From: Gyromitra esculenta
Lineage: Eukaryota > Ascomycota > Pezizomycetes > Pezizales > Discinaceae
NCBI GenBank assembly: GCA_038503075.1
Contig: JBCAML010000013.1
Span: 248,001-312,000 of the forward strand
Reading direction: 5' to 3'
Length of the DNA: 64,000 bases
The notes beneath the pieces were generated by a model. The model saw only the letters and a list, made by a program, of their open reading frames with translations, did not search any database and was not told where the DNA came from. This document shows positions 38,997 to 51,439 of this stretch, one piece after another; the first letter of the stretch is position 1; each line of letters begins with the position of its first letter. The position numbers and the translations under genes are program-made.

Positions 38997-40375
38997 TTAA
39001 GCCTTCTTCTTTCCCTTTGTCGCCTTTGCCTTTGCCTTTGCCTTCGGCTTCGGGGGCTCTACTTCTTCCTCCTCATTCTCCTCATCCTCTTCCTCGGACA
39101 CTTCTTGCTCCGCCTTCGCCTCCGCCTCCACCACCGCCTCTTCTTTCTTCGCCTTGCTCCTTGTAGTTCTAACGTTCTCACTCGGCGTCGGACTCTTCGA
39201 CTTCCTCTTAACCTCAACCTCTGGCACAGTGAGCTCTTCCGACATTCTACTAGATGGCCTGCTCGAAGCTCTACTCGGCGGGCCACTCGCCCGTCCATTC
39301 ATCATACCACACTTCGCACACGCCCACCCCTCCATATCGTCGAGATTCCGGGTTCCCGGTGGTGCCAGTCCATTCACCATTCTGCAGTTCCGGCAAATGA
39401 GCGCATAGCGGTTCTTGGCGCTCGTTTCGTCTTCACCAACGAGTACGTCGAGAAGCCGATCATACCAGCGCGGGGACATGACTTCCTCAGGCTGAATATG
39501 CTGCTGCGAAGACGGGCGCATGGTTGTCTGGGGGAGGTTCAGCATCGGGGGTGGGCCGGACCGCTGTACCGGGTTCGGGTTCGCGGTCGGATCTCCGGTG
39601 ATAGGACGAGACTGGGAGAGCTGTTGCGCCATAAGCTGTTGCTGTATCAGCTGCTGCTGAATCTGTTGCGGGGTTGTTGGGGCCGGGGGAGGGACTTTAG
39701 GATTGTTGGGATGCTGTCGGGGCTGCTGGCTCGGGGTTCCCGGCCTCTTCTTGTCCGCATCGGAGGAGGTTACCCCGCCGTATTTCTCGATGATAGATTG
39801 GGTAGTTGAGAACTTTGTAGCAGCTTTCAGCTTCTCGACCGTGTCCCGTTGCTTATTCTGGAGGTAGTCCAGCTTCGACTCTGCGTTCCCGATACGGTTA
39901 TTGTAGTATAGGTCCAGTAGCTTCCTCACCGACCAGATCCTACGTTCCGTTAGTCCAGTTCCAGTTCCAGCGAGACAAAAGAAGGTCCTACCCAACCGGG
40001 CCACCAACGATTCCACCCATTTCCGGAGGTCCCGCTTGCTTCCATCCCACGACGAAAACTATGACGACGACATAGAGGATCCACGCGAACACGGTGTAGA
40101 GGGTGAACAGCCCCTTGTAGCGGCGGGAGCGCTGACGGAGGACAGCGAGCTTCGTCGTCTGTGTTTGGATCTGGGAGGCAACCTTCGCTAGGACCCGTTC
40201 AAACGAGTCTGGGGAGTTGTCTTCGCCCTGGTTGCGGTGCAGAGTATTAGTTATGTCCTCATCGCAGGAGATGGCCGTGGGAGCGTGAGGGGGGAGTTGC
40301 TGACGAAACAAACGGCAGCAAAGGAGATGGGGGGGCGGGAGATGCAACACTCACCCTGCTGAATGGCCAGACCAT
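38997..40375 (-). CDS. LNP1: Lunapark-type ER junction protein
   Basis: Three exons are inferred, 40375-40355, 40227-39992 and 39939-38997, giving 399 aa. Both introns (127 and 52 nt) have good branch sites (ACTAAT, ACTAAC). The N-terminus reads MVWPFSRGEDNSPDSFE; a coiled segment RQRSRRYKG is followed by a membrane helix (about residues 47-69) and a second short hydrophobic stretch ending VRKLLDLYYNNRI. Residues about 268-296 hold the zinc ribbon: YALICRNCRMVNGLAPP, then WACAKCGMMNG, with four cysteines. In the family, Lunapark sits at three-way junctions of tubular ER and stabilises them. The middle is glutamine/proline-rich, and the tail is acidic then lysine/alanine-rich (KAKAKAKATKGKKKA). 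The gene is upstream of QCR9 on the same strand. Confidence 0.92.
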
Positions 40376-41140
40376 AGTTTAGATGGAGAGTTTCCAGAAC
40401 CAGCAGAAACAGGGATAAGATATTATTTCCTATTGATAGATGGAGAGAGAGGAGATGAGTATTCCCTGGTCTACAGAAAAGAAAAAGCAGGGAGTCTCAG
40501 AATACAAAAGAATGTGATGAAGATGGTGAACGTGACAGAGAGAGACAGACAGACAGATAGACAGAGAGATAGATAGAGGGTGGTGGTGGTTGGAAAAGGC
40601 TGAACGGCGCTTGGTTGGTCGTCTGGCTGGTCGACTGGTCTGGTTCTCACGAGCTCTCCCTTCTCGCGGTCAATCAGTCACTCGGTCAGTCGGCGGCCCT
40701 CACACTCTCGTCTCGTCTCTCTTCTCGGGCAGCTGGGAAAAAGGAAAAGAAAAAAGACAGCTTCAGGCCACGGCGACAGTTCGCGCGTGTCATTACGCAT
40801 CTCTCACGTGACGGGCCAGCAGACATCCATGGGTAGACATACATGCATACATACATACAGAAAGACCTACACACGCAGACATCCAGCGGACATCAGGCAC
40901 CACAGGCAATTGGGCCCCTTGCAGCATATCCCTCTGCCCCCATTTCTCTGAAGAGCATCTCTACGCGGCCCGTTTCCTGTCATCCATTTTGTGATATTTC
41001 CGACTTTTTCGATGTGTTTTTTTTCTTCCCCTTCTCACAAAGCCTGTGAGCGAAATATCGATATCGTAGTAACATAATATATTATTATATTTATTTTCGA
41101 GGATACGAAGAAGAGCGTTGTGCGCCCACGCACGCGCCCT
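40376..41140. other. Lunapark promoter and dehydratase 3' region
   Basis: About 765 bp between two minus-strand genes. It contains a GACA/GATA simple repeat (40534-40577) and ACATACATAC units near 40840-40860. Open frames here are low-complexity and were not accepted. Confidence 0.6.
40534..40577. repeat. GACA/GATA microsatellite
   Basis: Repeated GACA, then GATA, with GAGA units, in the upstream region of the Lunapark gene. Confidence 0.85.
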
Positions 41141-41797
41141 TTACAGCTTTTTAGCCTCCGCGCAAGGCCCACACTCCTGCACTCCCTGTCCCAAAAGGCT
41201 ATCCAAAACGTTTCCACCTGGCGCCCCAGTTTCCTCTGCCGGCCTCAATGTTTCAGCACTGACATCACCAAGCTCGGCACTCTTCTCGTCACAGAACTTG
41301 GCCATCTCGACGTCCTTGTGGGAAAGGCCGAGGGGGCTATGGGTAGTCCAACGGATCACAACTTTATTATAGACCTGTTTTTTATATATACCATTATGCC
41401 TCCCAGCGGTTAGCTGGATGGTCGGCTATTTTCTTCCTAGGTGAGGCTTGTGGTACACACGTTCGCCCATTCTGGGTGGTGTCGCTTGAGTTTACACTGG
41501 TCTGCTATCTGGTTGATGAATACCTACCCCCCCTCACTGTCAATCGGCCGCGGTTTTTATATATTTTCCCCTCCATTTCTAGTGCGGACAAACCATAGTG
41601 GTTTTGAAGGTTCGGAACTCAAACTTTCGCTCTATCCCCATCTGTGTTGCGCTCAGGGTCCACCGCTCTTGGAGCAATCGTTGAGCTTCCTCTTTCGTCG
41701 TGTCTGTGGTGCCAGCGGACCATATTGGCCCGGTCGACATACTTCGCGTGAATGGTTTGCGGAGGAGGGACGGGAGGCGAGTGAGGCGGGCGGTCAT
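41141..41797 (-). CDS. Pterin-4a-carbinolamine dehydratase
   Basis: Three exons are inferred, 41797-41594, 41523-41461 and 41374-41141, giving 166 aa; the introns are 70 and 86 nt. The family core is clear: EEAQRLLQERWTL, RKFEFRTFKTTMVFINQIAD, then KLKRHHPEWANVYNKVVIRW with the His-His-Pro active-site signature, and TTHSPLGLSHKDVEMAKFCD. This enzyme dehydrates 4a-hydroxy-tetrahydropterin (EC 4.2.1.96). The first 20 residues (MTARLTRLPSLLRKPFTRSM) are basic and lack acids, which suggests import into mitochondria. About 45 residues extend past the usual domain end, finishing with CGPC near the C-terminus. What pterin-dependent hydroxylase it would serve in this fungus cannot be seen here. Confidence 0.9.
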
Positions 41798-43052
41798 TGT
41801 TGATTGGGATTATGGAATGTGGGGGGGAGGGGGTTTGGATAACGGTTGATGGATGCCCTGTGCCCTGAACCCTGGGGGGTTGGTGGCTATAACCGGGTAA
41901 GTTTTCTTGCTGAGAGACGAGGAGGTTTTTGACAGTGTTTTCTCCACGACGAACATTTACCACTCACGACTCGCTGTTTAGCCATGTACATACCCACGAC
42001 ATTGCAATAAACCGTATCTACTCCATCTCATCTATAGTCCACTTTAATAGCTCATGCTATTCATCTAACCTACCATACCTCCTCTGCCCAACCCACAGTC
42101 ATCCTCTCAGAGCGATGCTGTAACTGATTTATTCCTCATAATATCTCGGTACCTCGGCCAGGCACATAGCAATTGGTTTTTCTCATTCAGAGGGAGCCCC
42201 AGGAAGTGGGGATTAGTCTCCTTGCTTCGTTGGAAGATCGCGATTAAGCCGGAATCCCGTCTGTTTTGGTGGTGAGGGTTTGACTATGACGGTCTTGCAG
42301 TTGTATTTATTTTCATTTCTGCATTTGTGACTAGGGTGGATGGATTTAGTCAGCGGTGCCTACCTGTACTTAGGATCGCCCCGTAGATAAGGGAAAGCGG
42401 GAAGGTTATCTCAGCAAGGGATGGCCGCGCGGAGGGTGGTAGACTTATATCCATATCAGATCTACACAGGTCAATGACCAAGATCCCACCATGGCCTCTG
42501 GGAGGAGGGAATCGATCAGACACATTGAGTTAAATAAATGCGTGAACGCAATGCAGCAGTCCGGCAGAGCATCTCGGTGGATGGTGGTGGTGGGTGAATA
42601 GCACGTTGGTCTTTTCGGTGTAGAGCAAGTAGCTGTGACGTGACCCAGCCGGGTAACATGTTGCCTCCGTGACCCTTGGCTAGGACGGTGATTGAGCCAC
42701 AGATGCGTGGTCGGTCGCCCCTTCCTGTGCCCAGGTCCGAAACTTTCCACGGTTTCCTTCTTGCCAGCCAGCCAGACAGTGAGCAGACAGCGTGCCTAAA
42801 CAGAGAGACAGCCAGCCAGACACCCACAGCACAACCAACAACCAGAGACACGCCAACAGAACCTCAAAGACCTCAACCCCCCCACACCAACCACACACAT
42901 CACATCACCATCCTCCATACACAACCACCAAGAAAAGCTACCCTCAACCTATCTATCCATCTCCTCAGCCTAGATTCCTCCTCTTCCTCCTCCTGCTGCT
43001 GTTGCTGCCCTCCTGCTCTCTATCCCACCACATACCCTCCCACTCTCTAACT
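41798..43052. other. Divergent region between dehydratase and SEC4
   Basis: About 1.25 kb between diverging genes, so both promoters lie here. The last 250 bp before SEC4 are strongly pyrimidine-rich (CCTCCTCTTCC), as is usual for highly expressed fungal genes. No further gene was accepted. Confidence 0.6.
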
Positions 43053-43944
<892 letters not shown>

Positions 43945-45378
43945 AGTAATAGTTGCAGGAAGTGAGTGGGGGATGAGGGGGTCGGAATGAATTTGTGCTT
44001 GTACGACCGAGGTAGGTGGGATATATTTTTCGTGGAATAGTAGGAATCGGGCTGAACGGGGTAGAGGGTATGGAAATCGAGCGTTTTTTTTTCTCGGTGT
44101 GGAAAGGAGGGGGGTTTCGTCTCTTTTTGTCTATCGTCTTTGTTTGAGTCTGGTCGGTCTGGTTTCTTGCGTTGGTTACATTTGGGTTTTTTTTTTTCAG
44201 GAAATCCTTTTTTTTCTCTTTCTTTCTCGTCGTCGTAATGGGGAGGATGGATAGTGGGGAGGGTCTTTTTCTTTTTTTTAGAAAAATGCTGTTTTTCTAT
44301 CTTTACTTCTCGTGTCTTTTTACTTCTAGTTATTACATCTCTTGATCTATGTACTTTTGTATGTGCGAGGTCATTGTTGGCAGTAGAAGGAAAAGACGAG
44401 GTGAGGGCTGCGAAGAAGTGGGAGAGGGGTTGTTTGTGTGTACCGTGTTTTTATGTTTGTGTATTGTTATGAGCATGTGGTTCTACTGTTACGATGATGC
44501 GTTTTATAGGTATATACATTATATCCTTATAATCTATGATACGGATTTATTTTTCTTTCCTTTTTTTCTACAAACATTACAAGGAGCATTAATCACATGT
44601 AGTGTTGAGGGCGAAGTGGGGGGGGGTAAGGGGTAGTGGTGGGACAGGTAGGAAAACAAAGGTTGAAATTCAGCGAAAGCAGGATCCGCGGAGTTCTTAA
44701 TGTTGTGGTGTGTGATGTGATACTATAGTACTAGGAGCGGCATATGAATGAATACACACGTCTATATAAAAATACAATCAATAGGTGGGCTCGATTTTTC
44801 TTCCAGGGGAAATACCAAAACCTCCGTCCGTGCCTATAACAGCTGGATTTCAATTGGCCAAATAGATCATGTAAACTGTATTACAAAGTAATATATATGT
44901 AAGGGGGGGAAGAGGCTTATAGTACTCTAGTCGAAAAGGATAGCGACTCGAGTGACAATTCGTGATATGGGGAAGGCATTTATTTATTTATTTTTGTCCG
45001 ACGAGGCTATATATCACGCTCTTTTGTGGTTCTCTGGGCGTGGCACGATAATCTCTACTCTACCGATCAAAAGCTCCTAAACCAAGCAAAGGGGGGGATT
45101 GAACTGCATTGCAATAGTGCGACGAATTCCAGGAAGACAGACTACCGGTAGATCACCAACGTTATCGTAGAACACCGTCACAGCCTTCACAAATAACCCC
45201 TAGACAGAAGACAAGCACGAGTGACAACTCATGAATATCATATACAAGTCATCTATACAACACCTCTCAAAGGGAAGAAAGGAAAAGAGGAAAGAAAAGC
45301 AATAATTCCGCCCATCGACCACTATCATATAAACAGCCATCATTACCCCCCTCCAACTTTTCCCGACTAGCTACAAAT
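43945..45378. other. Convergent 3' region SEC4/NCA2
   Basis: About 1.4 kb rich in T runs (for example 44080-44280), consistent with 3' untranslated sequence and polyadenylation. A CACATGTAG near-match to the TACATGTA octamer lies near 44596. No gene was seen. Confidence 0.6.
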
Positions 45379-47678
45379 CTACTTAATCCATTTCGCATAC
45401 GCCCTACACCGAACACCCATTAGTCCATCCCTTAAACCCACTCTCCACAACAAAGGACTACTCACCATCGAATCCTCTTCAAAACCCTAATCTGATTCGC
45501 CACCCCACGTCTCACATCCACAAGCTCCTCCACATCCTCCACAAACTCACCACCGACACCCCTGGGCAACACTCCCTTTGCAAACTCCCTCAACACATGC
45601 ACCTCGCACAGGAGCAGTCCATGTTCCTTATACGTCAACATACCACTATTCTCTCCTCTGAGAGCCTGGCTACCACTGAGGATACGGTCAACATTGCGCA
45701 TAGTCCGCACCATCTGCCCTGCTTTATGATAATACTTGCGACCTCTCCGGCCACCGAGAGCAGAGCGCATCCATTGTACGACGCCAACACAGACAAGCAC
45801 GCCCGGCGTTAGACCGACAAAGCCAAATACGAGTTCCTGGGACTTGAGGAGACGGTCGATACCGGATATGGCGACCTCAACATCGACTTTAGTTTTCTGG
45901 ATTTGGATCAGGAGGGCGCGGACCAGTTCACCTTTAATGGCGCCTTTGAAAGGGTTGCGGAGGTCACGTTCGTATGCTTTAAGGACCGGGGTGAGGTCGC
46001 CTTCTTTGACGCGGGCGCGGACGAGTTCGATGGTTGCTTCGGATAGTGGACTGACAGAGGCATCGTCGGCTGTGGACGTGGTGGATGGGTTGTCAACGGC
46101 GAAATCGACGACCATGCGTTCGAGGGATTCCATATCTGCTGTTAGAGACCTCCGAGACATGAGTGCAACTTCACTATCCTCAGAGTGTCGGATTGTGCCG
46201 ACGACTTTGCGGGTTGGCTCGACTACCCAGTTCATCCAGAAATCAATGATGGTGGAGCCGAAGTCGGCTATCCAGTCGCTGAGCTCCGCTTGTCGGTTGA
46301 CGAGGATGCGGAGCATTGTAGTTGAGCCGAGCAGCAGAGCTGCTGTAGGGAGCCAGTACCGTGTTAGCAGTCCTGGACGGCCGTGGGTGGATATGAGAGC
46401 TCTGGAGGCATATGCTTGCGTCGGGAGATGTTTAGTGAGGATGTCTTGAAGTTGTTTTGAGAGGTTTGCGGTTGCGGCCCGGCCATTGGTCGCGCCAACG
46501 CGTGAGGCTTTGGCGTATTCGGGCTTTTCAAGGTGGAAGACAGTCTCTTCAAATTCGTCGAGCGTGTGATCGACAGAGGAGACATTGCGAACGACGTTCT
46601 CCATTAGTAGGACTGCACGCTCGACAATGCCCTTCCATTCGTCGCGATCTTGGTATTCCTCAAAGCCGAATGAGAGACCTTCGCCGATGAGGACACCAAG
46701 AGCAGAAGCTTGCATCTCACGGAGTTTCTTGATAGCGGATTGTTTCTTCCGTATCTCATGGCGGGCAAGGGAGAACGGCGACATTGCACCCATGCGGACT
46801 GAGCGTTCATGAAGGGAGTTCTTGACGAGAGCGTAGAACTTGCGTGCGGTCTGCGAGAGAGAGTCAGATTTGGATGGGGCCTCGAGCCATGTTTCGTGGT
46901 CGTCACCGGTACTCAGCTGAAGGGATTCAGTGGAAATATGGTAGGGAAAGGTAGGGATGCGCTCCATTTCGCGGAGCTCACGAAGGCGTCGCATAGCGTC
47001 GGTAAAGATCTCTCTTGAGAAACGGACAATACGCTGAGGCGAAGTTTGCAAGGAATACAAGGCTGTGTAAGTGTACGACGAGGAGACTTCATCCCAATAA
47101 AACATGTCCTGCGCGAGCGGCAAAGTCTGCTCCACAAGGGAATTGAGAACTATGCCATAAGTTTGGATGGTCGCTTTGCTGAGGAGGAGCCATTCCAACT
47201 CCAACTCATAGTGATAGTGTTCCCCCCCGCCGAGACCTCCTTCCATCGCTCTCCCGCCTATTCTCGAGCGGTCCTCCTCGTCCCCTTCGTTTTCATCTTC
47301 CGTTCCGTGTAGTCCTAGTGCCCCATGTTGTTTGCTAATATTTGCAGCCTGGAGCAAACCCACAATCCGCTGGGGAGACGGTGCACGTGTAGATGTTGCG
47401 CCGAGAGCCTTGATGATTTTCTGGAGATTGTGAGCGTGTGCTGTTGGTTCCCGAAAATGGGGAGCTTGGCCAGGCTGGTGAGCGAAAGTTGTGGAGAAAG
47501 GCGAAGTCGGCTCTGTCTCACTCGGGGGCAGACGGTCAAGTTGGAGACGGTCGAGCTGTGCATCCAGATAGACGAGTTGGCTAGTGGAATATGATGTCAG
47601 CGGCTGATGGATTGTATTTTCAGATCGAAGCTCGAGGAGGAGGAGAGCTCTCTAGACTTACTCAGATACGAAGGTCAT
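45379..47678 (-). CDS. NCA2: Nuclear control of ATPase protein 2 (Nca2)
   Basis: Three exons are inferred: 47678-47662 (17 nt), 47580-45466, and 45403-45379 (25 nt), giving 718 aa. The first intron (81 nt) begins GTAAGT; the last (62 nt) has GTGAGT, ACTAAT and GTGTAG. The start reads MTFVSDQLVYLDAQLDRLQ, and the last exon adds RWAYAKWIK. Reading straight through without the last splice gives a stop right after RIRW. Two membrane helices are visible at about residues 414-432 (YWLPTAALLLGSTTM) and 589-610 (LVFGFVGLTPGVLVCVG), with the family motif LTPG in the second. In yeast, Nca2 is a mitochondrial protein affecting expression of the mitochondrial ATP synthase genes ATP6/ATP8. The N-terminus has no obvious cleaved presequence. 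Confidence 0.9.
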
Positions 47679-48343
47679 CTTGGATTCATCAGGCAGATTG
47701 ATCTAGAGCTCGCCTGTTGGGATGGACGAAGATTGGGCATTCAGAGTGGAAAAGGAAGGGTAGAGGGGTTGCTGCTGTCGCTTGTTTGGCGGGGTGGGGC
47801 TGTTTCCAGATTTCCATGGCTGCAGCTGAGATCTCCAGCAGTCCAACGGGACTGCATTGTGGGAATAGTTGATTACTTCGCAAGTGCGGGGAATTGCTCT
47901 CTTTTTGGCATTCTGGATCTCGACTTTGATGCTGAGGCTACAGGAGTGAGTGAAATTCGTAGTTAAGCTGTGCCTGGGGGTGGTTGTATGAGTTCACAAT
48001 AATTTACTGACACGCGTCGAAAGGCTCCTGGACATGGAATTGTATCTAGAACACAGGACAGCTTTCCAGTAACAGCAATGAGGAAACGGATCACGCAAGA
48101 GTACACAAAAAACCAGGAGCAGACTACGGCAAGTAGAGGATAATCATGATACTGCTGAGAATACATGAGCACACAATCTCGAGATTCTATCCAAGAGAAC
48201 CCCGCTCAATGACAACAGAACTTCAAAACAAATCAAACAAACGGTTTTTTTATTCCTCTCCGCCTCGGACAGCGCCCAAGCGAAAGATGAAAAAAAGAAC
48301 GTCGCAAACACCAATTGCCCAGTGAATGGAAATATATCAAAAA
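47679..48343. other. NCA2 promoter region
   Basis: About 665 bp upstream of NCA2 and downstream of the small gene. Open frames here are short, and no gene was accepted. Confidence 0.6.
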
Positions 48344-48704
48344 TTAAACAACCCAGGAGGCCCGAAGACCTCTGGCAAAGCCCAGACCGCTCGATGTGCA
48401 ATGAGAGTCCGAATCTTTGAGGAACTGGCCTTTATGAGCGCCAATCTCTGTCGCTAGGTAAGTATGAGGATAGAAAGAGGGACGCGGGAAAGGGCTGTAT
48501 ATATACCGTTTGTCTCCTTGGCGCCAAGTAGAATTTCGCCGACGGGGTTAGGGCTGGGTGGTGGATTGTGGAACTTGCCGGAGGCTGGGCGGGCTGAACC
48601 AGTTAAATTCGCCGACAGCGATGGGCTAGACCATTTCGGTCCTTTGCTGCATTGATCATGAAATATGGCTCGGCTTTTAGACAATCCTACCGTGAAGGCT
48701 GCAT
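48344..48704 (-). CDS. Small uncharacterised three-exon gene
   Basis: The model has exons 48704-48691 (14 nt), 48646-48507 and 48447-48344, giving 85 aa. The introns are 44 nt (GTAGGA to ATGCAG) and 58-59 nt (GTATAT to GACAG). The protein starts MQPSRKGPKWSSPSLSANLT, continues GSARPASGKFHNPPPSPNPV with GEILLGAKETN, and ends SGLGFARGLRASWVV. It is proline/serine-rich in the first half and looks disordered. The frame is confirmed only by the phase match at both joins. I do not recognise the family. The first intron is short for this window, so a different first exon is possible. It is upstream of NCA2 on the same strand. Confidence 0.45.
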
Positions 48705-50830
48705 TATTCCGTTAGTTTCAGGCCGAATTCTTTCTCTCTTGCCTTCTTTTCCTTCACAAAGAGCCCGTCTAATATCTCCTTTTTAACATTACCTTCTCTC
48801 TCTACCTCTCCTCAAAAACTATATAGCTCAACTTCATTCAAAATATAATCATAAGATTCAGTTCATCCTCTCTATAATCTGTTTTGTCCTAGCGGCTGGT
48901 GAAAGACAAACATCAACCACCATACAGACACTTCGATCCTCCCACCATCCTCTTATCCCATGTCATTTCAAATCCAGACGCTTATCATCTCCAATATTTA
49001 AAAAGGAAGCCACCGTAGCCAACTACAATATTCGCACCTCGCCAGATGGCGCAGATACTTGATTATGACGAGCCTGATCCGCCATATTGAAGTAGTATAC
49101 CCAGGTAACTTAGAGGTCAAAAGCGTATTCTAGACTAACTTTCAAAGGAAGAGAGTATTAGATATTAAAATATCAAAATTCAGAACCAGACCGCATTATT
49201 TCACCAGGGGATAGCCCCCCAAACTACGGACTACTCGCGTCGTAGGCAATGCAAGCTACAAAAATATCATTCGCATTACCCCTTTTCAGAAATAGAAGTT
49301 TAACATCTTCCCTTAAGCCTTATAAAATTCAACCCGATCCGCTAACAAAAACATACAGGGAGCATTCTAATTCCTTATGGATTATTTCAGGAATCTAGTC
49401 AAGCGATGTATTGGCAACATACATTACTAAATACTGTGCAGCACAGACCCATGGTGAAAGTATTATCATGAACTTTTGTATTATTGGCAAGTATGGTATT
49501 ATCAGGCGTGGTTGCTCCGGGGGTATTGTTCAAACGTCTGCGTTGGTGAGAGATGCATTAGATAAGAAAAAACACCGTCTGGCATTTCTTTCGATGATAT
49601 TAAATTGGCGGCCCTTAAGTCGGAGCTGGCTGAGAGCAAAATCTCGCATTTTATCGCAAGCATACTCAACGCCAAAGCGGTGAGGATTTAACAGCTTAGC
49701 TCTAATCTACAGAAATAGGTCATTTTCGGTTTAACAATCCTTATCTGCGTTTCGAAATCCTCGATGTTATTCAGCTCCGGAGATATTGTGGTCGCTGTAA
49801 AAGAAATTTTATTGTCTCTCGCGATCACCAAGCTCCCTTAGATTTATTGAAGATAAAATTTCGGGAGAGTAGAGGAGCAAGCAGACCATATATTGTGTGT
49901 GGTTTACTCTCTTGTGAGTACTTCACATCATACAGTGTGAAAACCTAGCTAACTTCTAGCCGCATCAGTTTACCTAAGGACTAGACATTAAGACTTCTAT
50001 CGCACCTAGATCACGTATTGGAGTCAGTTAATTCGGGGTTACGCAGAGCAGTCTCGGTAACGCTTAACGGCTCAAGCATCAGACCTTCCCGACCTCTATT
50101 CACATAAAACCTATGACATTATAGCGTCTAGGCATGGATGCTCGCAGGGATATAACAATTAAACACCATAAACCCCAAAGTAACAATCCGTCACATTTCT
50201 CCAAATAATACTACAAAAATCCGCAAAATTCTTCGACCTCAGATGAGTAACACGAGAGAAACATTCAGGCCCCAGATATTACGGACAGAAAGGGGGGACA
50301 AGGAAGATAAGTCACAATATCAGGCGGCAGATAAAGGCTGCATTTTATAGACGACGCACACGCCTAAAGATTATTGAGCTGATGAACGACAACGAGAGAT
50401 CTAAGACCTGAGATACATTAGCTGCAACTCATACCTCACAACCTTTTACTCGACTACTGCGAAATACGGACCTTACCGACTTTCAACTAATATTGAAATG
50501 CCAAGAAGGAGTCTATCGAGTGACCCTACGTGATCTAATGGTCTCGAGCTCGCAAAAGAACCCTACCCGTCCATAATATTTTTCAAAGACCCTAACGAGA
50601 CAGTAGAATATTCCTTCCTCTCCTTTCATCCAACAAACCTCCTGCGCCCACAACTACATATATACATGCATAGCTCCGGATCCACTCATTCCTACCGCCT
50701 CTGAGTTTTCATCCCACCTCGCCAATTATCATTTTCAACTACAACCCTCACTCTGCATTTGCAGCATCAAACTTCATTTATCTCTCAACATCTTAAAAAC
50801 AACTAACATTGAGCATTTCCGAGAGCAACT
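48705..50830. other. Intergenic region
   Basis: About 2.1 kb, AT-rich beyond 49 kb, with no recognised gene. An unrecognised frame occurs at 49411-49683 (plus). From about 50.6 kb the sequence turns pyrimidine-rich with a TATATATA-like element near 50660, which resembles a promoter for the following candidate frame. Confidence 0.55.
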
Positions 50831-50858
50831 ATGGTTAAGTTCTACAACTAACTTTATC

Positions 50859-51439
50859 GTGTGCAGGTATTCACTGTACAGATCAAACGCAATCGCCGAT
50901 TGGAACGCGATCCATCTCCACCTATCCTCCATCACACGGTTTGCCGTAGAAATAATGGCATTACACGGACCCCACCGTCCCATCCGTGCTCTACTAAACA
51001 CGATTCACCAACAAAAGCCTTACGAAGAATTTCGCGTTCGCAGTCAACGATACACTCTAGCAAACATTCAAGAAAAAGTCGATCATTTCCAGCTATTCAA
51101 ACCATTAACGCCCGGAGAATTATGCGTCGTCCCATTCTACATCATAGACTACCACTTACGTACACTACAACCTCGTCGCATTTTTTTACTAATAACGTCC
51201 AACCCATTAAAACTATCCTATGCCGCTATCGTAAAGAAGGGATATACTCGGCAGCGTTCGAAGAATTCGCTATAATGGACTTTGTTCATTTTTTTACATC
51301 GTGGACCACCACCTACGTATGTTACAGCCTCGTTCTTATTACTTTATATCGCATTCAACTCGTAAAAACCCGTTTCGCACCGTCCAGGCTCCAATGGAGT
51401 ACATCTAGCCCCGCTGACAAGCACAGGAATATAGATTAG
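50859..51439 (+). CDS. Candidate gene, frame undecided
   Basis: Two long frames overlap on the plus strand: 50859-51275 (138 codons) and 50861-51439 (192 codons). The first has the more protein-like composition (for example PIRALLNTIHQQKPYEEFRV, then LQPRRIFLLITSNPLKLSY). The second is very basic but ends with a possible membrane helix (YVCYSLVLITLYRI). A promoter-like CT-rich stretch precedes both. I recognise neither, and only one at most is likely to be coding. Confidence 0.28.

Noticed and set aside
50831..50866. Possible 33-nt intron directly after an ATG (GTTAAG, CTAAC, GTGCAG)
   Set aside because: Shorter than every other intron in the window and leads into a very basic, unrecognised frame.
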